Origin: Pseudomonas schmalbachii
GTDB taxonomy: Bacteria; Pseudomonadota; Gammaproteobacteria; Pseudomonadales; Pseudomonadaceae
NCBI RefSeq assembly: GCF_017589465.1
Contig: NZ_JAELYA010000009.1
Coordinates: 124,001 to 188,000 of the forward strand
Length of the DNA stretch: 64,000 nucleotides
Reading direction: 5' to 3'
Part shown: positions 59,849 through 64,000 of the stretch, piece after piece
Layout of the letters: each line of letters starts with the position of its first letter
How positions within the stretch are numbered: the stretch's first letter is position 1
The notes under the pieces: generated by a model
Told to the model about the DNA's origin: nothing
Databases searched by the model: none
Seen by the model: the letters and a program-made list of their open reading frames with translations, nothing else
Program-made: the position numbers and the translations under genes

Positions 59849-60610
59849 ATGAACAGCAGCAATTTGCTTGAGGACCTGTTGCAGGCCGGCATGGGGTCGA
59901 TGATGCAGCAGGGCGGCAGTAGCTACGGGGCCCAGCAGGGTGGCATGGGCGGCGGCATGGGCGGTCTTGGCGACCTGCTCGGCGGTCTGCTCGGCGGCGG
60001 TGGCGGCGGTGCCGCCAGCGGCATGGGCGGTGGAGGAATGGGCGGCGGCCTGGGAAGCATCCTCGGCAGCATGCTCGGTGGCGGCGGTGGTGGTGGCATG
60101 GGCGGCCAGAGTCGTGGCGGCGGCATGAACTACGCGGCCCTGGCGTCCCTCGGCATGATGGCCTTCCAGGCCTACCAGAGCTGGCAACAGCGCCAGGCTT
60201 CGGCGCCGACCCAGGCGTTGCGCACCGTCAATCAACTCTCGGGAGCGGAAGTCGAGGATCACAGCAATGCGATCCTGCGCGCGCTGATCGCTGCGGCGAA
60301 GGCCGATGGCCGAATCGACGAGCAGGAAAAGCAGATGATCTACGCGGAAATTTCCCGACATGCCGGCGACCCCGAGTTGCAGGAATGGCTCGATCAGGAA
60401 GTGCAGCGTCCGCTGGATGCCGCCGATGTCGCGCAATCCGCCCGGGACCCTGGCATGGCCGCGGAGATGTACCTGGCCAGCGTGATGCTGGTGGACGATC
60501 AGCAGCCGGCCGAGCGCACCTATCTGGACGAACTGGCCTATCAGTTGCAGATCGACCCCGATCTGCAGGCGCACCTGGAACAGCAGGTCCGCGGCGGCCG
60601 CGGTTCCTGA
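59849..60610 (+). CDS. DUF533 / TerB-like protein 2 with Gly-rich N-terminal region
   Basis: A 253-residue paralogue of the preceding protein. Its C-terminal domain aligns over about 110 residues (ALIAAAKADGRIDEQEKQMI, DPGMAAEMYLASVMLVDDQQ). The N-terminal 30-90 is almost pure Gly, Met, Ser and Ala (GGMGGGMGGLGDLLGGLLGG), a low-complexity expansion absent from copy 1. ATG 59849 is preferred, with GAGG eight bases upstream. Start and function otherwise as for copy 1; a flexible envelope linker is one guess for the Gly-rich part. Confidence 0.85.
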   Translation: MNSSNLLEDLLQAGMGSMMQQGGSSYGAQQGGMGGGMGGLGDLLGGLLGGGGGGAASGMGGGGMGGGLGSILGSMLGGGGGGGMGGQSRGGGMNYAALASLGMMAFQAYQSWQQRQASAPTQALRTVNQLSGAEVEDHSNAILRALIAAAKADGRIDEQEKQMIYAEISRHAGDPELQEWLDQEVQRPLDAADVAQSARDPGMAAEMYLASVMLVDDQQPAERTYLDELAYQLQIDPDLQAHLEQQVRGGRGS

Positions 60611-60753
60611 ACGTACGCGGCAGCGCATGGCCCGGGCGACGCAATCCGGGCCGGCGACACACCCTGCTACCGCAGCATGGTTGCCGGTAACGCGGGGCGC
60701 GGCCTACCATGCGCGATATCGCAAGGGAGAGTGCTTCGCGCCAGGAGAGTCGT

Positions 60754-61578
60754 ATGTTCCCGTTTTTCCGTATCGCCGGTCTGTCCATGGCCCTGCTGCT
60801 GGCCGGTTGCCAGGCGGTCAATACCACCAGCGGCGGCGCCGTCGGTGTCGAACGCAAGCAGTACATGTTCAGCATGCTGTCGGCCGATCAGGTCGACCAG
60901 ATGTATTCCCAGTCCTACCAGAAGACCCTCAGCGAAGCGTCCGCTGCGGGTGCACTGGATAGCAGCAGCAGCGACGCCAAGCGCGTCAAGGCCATCGCCC
61001 AGCGCCTGATCCCCGAGACCGGCTCCTTCCGCCAGGATGCGCCGGGCTGGGACTGGCAGGTCAACGTGGTGAAGAGCGACGAGCTCAACGCCAACTGCGG
61101 CCCGGGTGGCAAGATCATTTTCTACACCGGCCTGATCGACAAGCTGAAGCTCACCGACGACGAGATCGCCGCGGTGATGGGCCACGAGATCGCCCACGCC
61201 CTGCGTGAGCACGGCCGCGAGGCGATGTCCCGCGCCTATGCGATCCAGATGGGCGAAAACCTCGGTGGTGCGCTGCTCGGCCTCGGCCAGACCAGCATGC
61301 AGATCGCCGACCAGGTGGTGCAGTACAGCCTGACCCTGCCGAACAGCCGCTCGAACGAGACCGAGGCCGACCTCATCGGCCTGGAGCTGGCGGCGCGCGC
61401 CGGTTACAACCCGAACGCCGCGCTCACCCTGTGGCAGAAGATGGGCCAGGCCGCCGGTGGCAGCGCGCCGCCGGAACTCCTCAGCACCCACCCGGCGGAC
61501 AGCACCCGGATGGCCAACCTTCAGGCTGCCATTCCGAAAGTCATGCCGCTGTATGAACAGGCCAAGGGCCGTCACTGA
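60754..61578 (+). CDS. M48-family metalloprotease lipoprotein (LoiP-like)
   Basis: A 274-residue protein. The signal ends in the lipobox LLLAGC (about residues 13-18), giving a lipid-anchored envelope protein. The zinc site is GHEIAHALREH at about 147-157, with the third ligand Glu in NETEADLIGLELAARAGYNP. Such proteases clean up misfolded outer-membrane proteins. AGGAGA sits five bases before ATG 60754. It is the third gene on this strand after the two DUF533 genes, 143 bases on. Confidence 0.92.
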   Translation: MFPFFRIAGLSMALLLAGCQAVNTTSGGAVGVERKQYMFSMLSADQVDQMYSQSYQKTLSEASAAGALDSSSSDAKRVKAIAQRLIPETGSFRQDAPGWDWQVNVVKSDELNANCGPGGKIIFYTGLIDKLKLTDDEIAAVMGHEIAHALREHGREAMSRAYAIQMGENLGGALLGLGQTSMQIADQVVQYSLTLPNSRSNETEADLIGLELAARAGYNPNAALTLWQKMGQAAGGSAPPELLSTHPADSTRMANLQAAIPKVMPLYEQAKGRH

Positions 61579-61600
61579 TCGCATTTCCCTATTAGCCTGA

Positions 61601-61622
61601 ACCGGCCCGGAAACGGGCCGGT
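61601..61622. terminator. Hairpin after the M48 protease gene
   Basis: ACCGGCCCG and CGGGCCGGT form a perfect nine-base stem closed by a GAAA tetraloop. No T-run follows on the plus strand, so termination would be incomplete. The next gene starts 18 bases on. Confidence 0.55.
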
Positions 61623-61639
61623 AACTACAGGGAGCGCCT

Positions 61640-62623
61640 GTGAAACTTGCAGTACTCGGAGCCACCGGGCTCCTAGGTCATCACGTTGCCCGCGCCATCA
61701 AGGCAGCCGGGCACCAACTGGTACTCATTCATCGTCCGTCATCGCAGATCCAGCGCCTGTCCTACCTCGAACCGGAATGCCGGGTCGCCGAACTGTTCGA
61801 TCACCAGGGCCTCGTGCGCGCGCTCGACGGCCTCGACGGCGTCATCTTCAGCGCCGGCTACTATCCGCTGCGGCCGCGCCGCTGGCAGGAGGAAGTCGCC
61901 AGCGCGCTGGACCTGACCAACCACTTCTACGCCGCCTGCCAGCAGGTGCGCGTGCCGCGCATCGTCTACGTCGGCTCGGCCTTCGCCATGCCGCCCCATC
62001 CCCAGGGACTGCCGGGACACGAGGGGCTGTTCTACGACGGCCTGCCCACCGGCAAGAGCGCCTATGTGATGTGCAAATGGGCGCTGGACGAACAGGCCCG
62101 CGAGCAGGCCAGGGGCGGCCTGCCGGTGGTTATCGGGATTCCGGGGATGGTGCTGGGCGAGTTCGACATCGGCCCCACCACCGGACGCCTGATCACCTCC
62201 ATCGGCCGGGGCGAGATGTCCCACTACGTGCCGGGACGACGCAACGTCATCGACGCCGGCGAAGCCGGTCGCGGCCTGCTGCTGGCGCTGGAACACGGCC
62301 GGGTGGGTGAGCGCTACCTGCTCACCGGACACAACGTCGAGATGGCCGAGCTGACCGCCACCATCGCCCGCATGCTTGGCAAGCCGGCGCCATTGCCCAT
62401 GCAACTGCACCGCGCCCGCGCCCTGGCGACCCTCGGCCGCTGGCGCTACCGGCTGACCGGCAAGCTGCCGCTGCTGGACGAAACCGCCATCGAAGTGATG
62501 GCCGGCGGGCAATTCCTCGACGGCCGCAAGGCCCGCGAGGAACTGGACTTCCAGTCGCGCGTGCCGCTGGAATCGACCCTGGAACGGGCCATCGCCTGGT
62601 TCCGGGAGAATGGCTACCTCTGA
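61640..62623 (+). CDS. NAD(P)-dependent epimerase/dehydratase-like protein
   Basis: A 327-residue extended-SDR protein. The cofactor motif GATGLLGHHVARAIKAAGHQ lies at the N-terminus; the active-site Tyr and Lys sit in SAYVMCKWALDEQAREQARG, followed by PVVIGIPGMVLGEFDIGPTT. These resemble dihydroflavonol-reductase-like and 3beta-HSD-like proteins. The substrate is unknown. GTG 61640 (gtgaaacttgca) is used, with AGGGAG just upstream. It is a single gene between hairpins. Confidence 0.85.
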   Translation: MKLAVLGATGLLGHHVARAIKAAGHQLVLIHRPSSQIQRLSYLEPECRVAELFDHQGLVRALDGLDGVIFSAGYYPLRPRRWQEEVASALDLTNHFYAACQQVRVPRIVYVGSAFAMPPHPQGLPGHEGLFYDGLPTGKSAYVMCKWALDEQAREQARGGLPVVIGIPGMVLGEFDIGPTTGRLITSIGRGEMSHYVPGRRNVIDAGEAGRGLLLALEHGRVGERYLLTGHNVEMAELTATIARMLGKPAPLPMQLHRARALATLGRWRYRLTGKLPLLDETAIEVMAGGQFLDGRKAREELDFQSRVPLESTLERAIAWFRENGYL

Positions 62624-62640
62624 CTCGGCTCGTTGGGCTT

Positions 62641-62721
62641 CGTAGGTTGGGCTGAGGCACGAAGCCCAACGATGGCCGGGCGCCGCACCGTTGGGCTTCG
62701 CTGCGCTCAGCACCAACCTGC
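62641..62721. repeat. REP-like palindrome, family A, degenerate (copy A7)
   Basis: The left arm CGTAGGTTGGGCTGAGGCAC has lost the CG of GGCGC, and the right arm ends CTCAGCACCAACCTGC. The inner GAAGCCCAAC/GTTGGGCTTCG is intact. It lies between converging genes. Confidence 0.75.
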
Positions 62722-62746
62722 ATGGCCAATTGCCGCGTGGCGATTC

Positions 62747-63328
62747 TCAGATTACCCCGCCCACCTTCAACGCATGCCACGCCGCCGCCACGCCAAGCAC
62801 GGCGAAGGCGGCTGCGGCCAGGCGGCGGATCATGTTCAGCGGCAGGCGGTCGGCGGCGAAGTTGCCGGCCAGCACCACCGGCACGTTGGCGATCAGCATG
62901 CCGAGGGTGGTGCCGATCACCACCAGCCAGAAGTGCGGATACTGCGCGGCCAGCATCACCGTGGCGACCTGGGTCTTGTCGCCCATCTCGGCGAGGAAGA
63001 AGGCGATCAGGGTAGTGAGGAACGGCCCGTACTTCTTCAGTCCGCTCTCCTCGTCGTCGTCCAGCTTGTCCGGCACCAGGGTCCAGGCGGCCACGGCGAT
63101 GAAGGAGGCGGCCAGCACCCAGCTCAGCAGGGTTTCCGAGAAGAAGCTGGCGACCCAGTTGCCCACCGCGCCGGCGGCGAAGTGGTTGGCCAGGGTGGCG
63201 GCGATTATGCCGGCGATGATCGGCCAGGGCTTGCGGAAACGCGCGGCGAGGACGAGCGCGAGCAGTTGCGTCTTGTCGCCGATTTCGGCCAGGGCAACGA
63301 TCAGGGTTGGTACGAAGAGGGATTCCAT
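62747..63328 (-). CDS. GDT1/UPF0016-family manganese exporter
   Basis: A 193-residue protein with six predicted helices in two homologous halves. Each half carries the family signature E-x-G-D-K-T: ALAEIGDKTQLLALVLAARF at about 13-32 and FFLAEMGDKTQVATVMLAAQ at about 110-130. These acidic residues form the cation path. Bacterial members export manganese. A yybP-ykoY manganese riboswitch immediately upstream supports that role directly. It is a single gene. Confidence 0.92.
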   Translation of the reverse strand: MESLFVPTLIVALAEIGDKTQLLALVLAARFRKPWPIIAGIIAATLANHFAAGAVGNWVASFFSETLLSWVLAASFIAVAAWTLVPDKLDDDEESGLKKYGPFLTTLIAFFLAEMGDKTQVATVMLAAQYPHFWLVVIGTTLGMLIANVPVVLAGNFAADRLPLNMIRRLAAAAFAVLGVAAAWHALKVGGVI

Positions 63329-63363
63329 CAGACTTCCTAAGGGGCGGGTCGACTAATCACCAA

Positions 63364-63532
63364 TGACACGCATACCTGCCCACCCCGGGTCAGGTCATAC
63401 GTGTCATAGGTCTTGTCAAACCCGGAACCCAACTGCGCGGGCTTTGGGTCGTACGCGCCATGGTCTGCGGACCAAGTGTGTTGACGCGTACCGGGCGAGC
63501 TGGGTGCTCGCGGGAGACTACTCCCCTAGGAC
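63364..63532 (-). ncRNA. yybP-ykoY manganese riboswitch with expression platform
   Basis: Read on the minus strand, the invariant 5' block GGGGAGTAG (63526-63518) and the 3' block AAGACCTATGAC (about 63414-63403) are both present. P1 forms between GTCCTAGG (63532-63525) and CCTATGAC (63410-63403). The 3' strand of P1 overlaps TGACACGTATGACCTG (63406-63391), which can instead pair with CAGGTATGCGTGTCA (63378-63364) just before the exporter start. The two folds exclude each other, so manganese binding should change access to the gene. The consensus is recalled from known yybP-ykoY RNAs. Confidence 0.85.
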
Positions 63533-63581
63533 GGCGGGCATTTTGCCCAAGTACGCCGCCCCCGGCAAGCTTCTAGCGATG

Positions 63582-64000
63582 TCACTCGTCTTCCCGAGCG
63601 GAGCGCACGTTCATCTCTTCGTACGGAACGAAACGCGTGCCGTTCTTCAGTCGATAGCTCCACCAGATGATGAGGAACAGCGGCAGGCTGATGTAGGTCG
63701 CGGCCAGGCCGGCCCAGTTGATGCCTTCGCTGCCGCCGATGAAGGCCTGGTAGTTCTGCCCGAGGGTGATGATCAGGCACAGGGTGAAGGCGAAGATCGG
63801 ACCGAACGGGAACAGCTTGGCGCGATAGGGCAGGTCGTCGAGGTTGCCGCCCTGGATCACGTAGCCCTTGCGGAAACGGTAGTGGGAGATGGCGATGCCC
63901 AGCCAGACGATGAAGCCGCACATGCCCGAGGTGTTGAGCAGCCAGGTGTAGATGACCTTGTCACCGACGAAGCTGCTGAGGAAGCACAACGCGCCGATCA
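63582..64000 (-). CDS. Amino-acid permease, C-terminal part (LysP-like; cut by window edge)
   Basis: About 139 residues are visible before the stop; the rest lies beyond the right edge. Segments ISHYRFRKGYVIQGGNLDDL, AKLFPFGPIFAFTLCLIITL and SLPLFLIIWWSYRLKNGTRF, and the end VPYEEMNVRSAREDE, match the C-terminal membrane helices of the APC-family LysP/AnsP group, closest in my memory to the lysine permease LysP. It imports a basic or related amino acid with protons. The gene ends about 50 bases before the manganese riboswitch. Confidence 0.82.
   Translation of the reverse strand, partial: IGALCFLSSFVGDKVIYTWLLNTSGMCGFIVWLGIAISHYRFRKGYVIQGGNLDDLPYRAKLFPFGPIFAFTLCLIITLGQNYQAFIGGSEGINWAGLAATYISLPLFLIIWWSYRLKNGTRFVPYEEMNVRSAREDE

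Overview
The window looks like ordinary chromosome of a high-GC Pseudomonas. Codon use is strongly GC-rich, and several gene runs match my memory of the P. aeruginosa/nitroreducens lineage (sulfurtransferase, rnd, ycgL, a 2-hydroxyacid dehydrogenase and ycgN; ptrB and its neighbours; spermidine dehydrogenase). The intergenic spaces carry many palindromic REP-like repeats. I see no rRNA, tRNA, CRISPR array, transposase or intact prophage. Both ends are cut inside genes: a fimbrial subunit at the left and a LysP-like permease at the right.

Layout. 0.2-4 kb: an ECF42-type sigma factor operon (YCII/DGPF protein, SRPBCC, DUF899, NTF2-like, sigma) behind a promoter that fits the published ECF42 motif as I remember it. 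4-12 kb: small hypotheticals, a cupin, an ATM1-like ABC exporter, alanine dehydrogenase, a Tat-exported intradiol dioxygenase, a nitronate monooxygenase-like flavoenzyme and a 2-hydroxyacid dehydrogenase. 12-21 kb: a large autotransporter, then a LysR gene divergent from a four-gene efflux operon (NodT lipoprotein, FUSC, DUF1656, HlyD). 21-29 kb: a tandem array of 121-bp repeats, a phosphatase, an SDR and membrane-protein pair, a MarR/MFS unit with two matching operators and a 40-residue coupled membrane peptide, a periplasmic glutathione peroxidase and a FadL porin. 29-34 kb: sulfurtransferase, RNase D, YcgL, a GhrA-like reductase and YcgN.

33.7-40.9 kb is the most interesting region. Behind a Fur-like palindrome lie a TonB-dependent receptor, a CobN-like chelatase with a signal peptide and a C-terminal membrane anchor, a MotA/TolQ/ExbB-like channel protein, a DUF2149 protein with an ExbD-like helix, and a HemP-family protein. 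I read this as an envelope uptake system in which a proton-driven ExbB/ExbD-like pair may take the place of the ATPase partners of classical CobN.

41-47.5 kb: oligopeptidase B, small conserved genes, a gutted LysR remnant and a GMC oxidoreductase. 47.5-58.6 kb: a polyamine module (SpdH-like spermidine dehydrogenase, PatD-like dehydrogenase, YdcSTUV-type transporter, a second aldehyde dehydrogenase and a LysR gene). These parts chain together as import of polyamine, cleavage to 4-aminobutyraldehyde and oxidation to GABA. 59-64 kb: two tandem DUF533/TerB-like genes, an M48 lipoprotein protease, an NAD-dependent epimerase-like protein, and a GDT1/UPF0016 manganese exporter behind a yybP-ykoY riboswitch.
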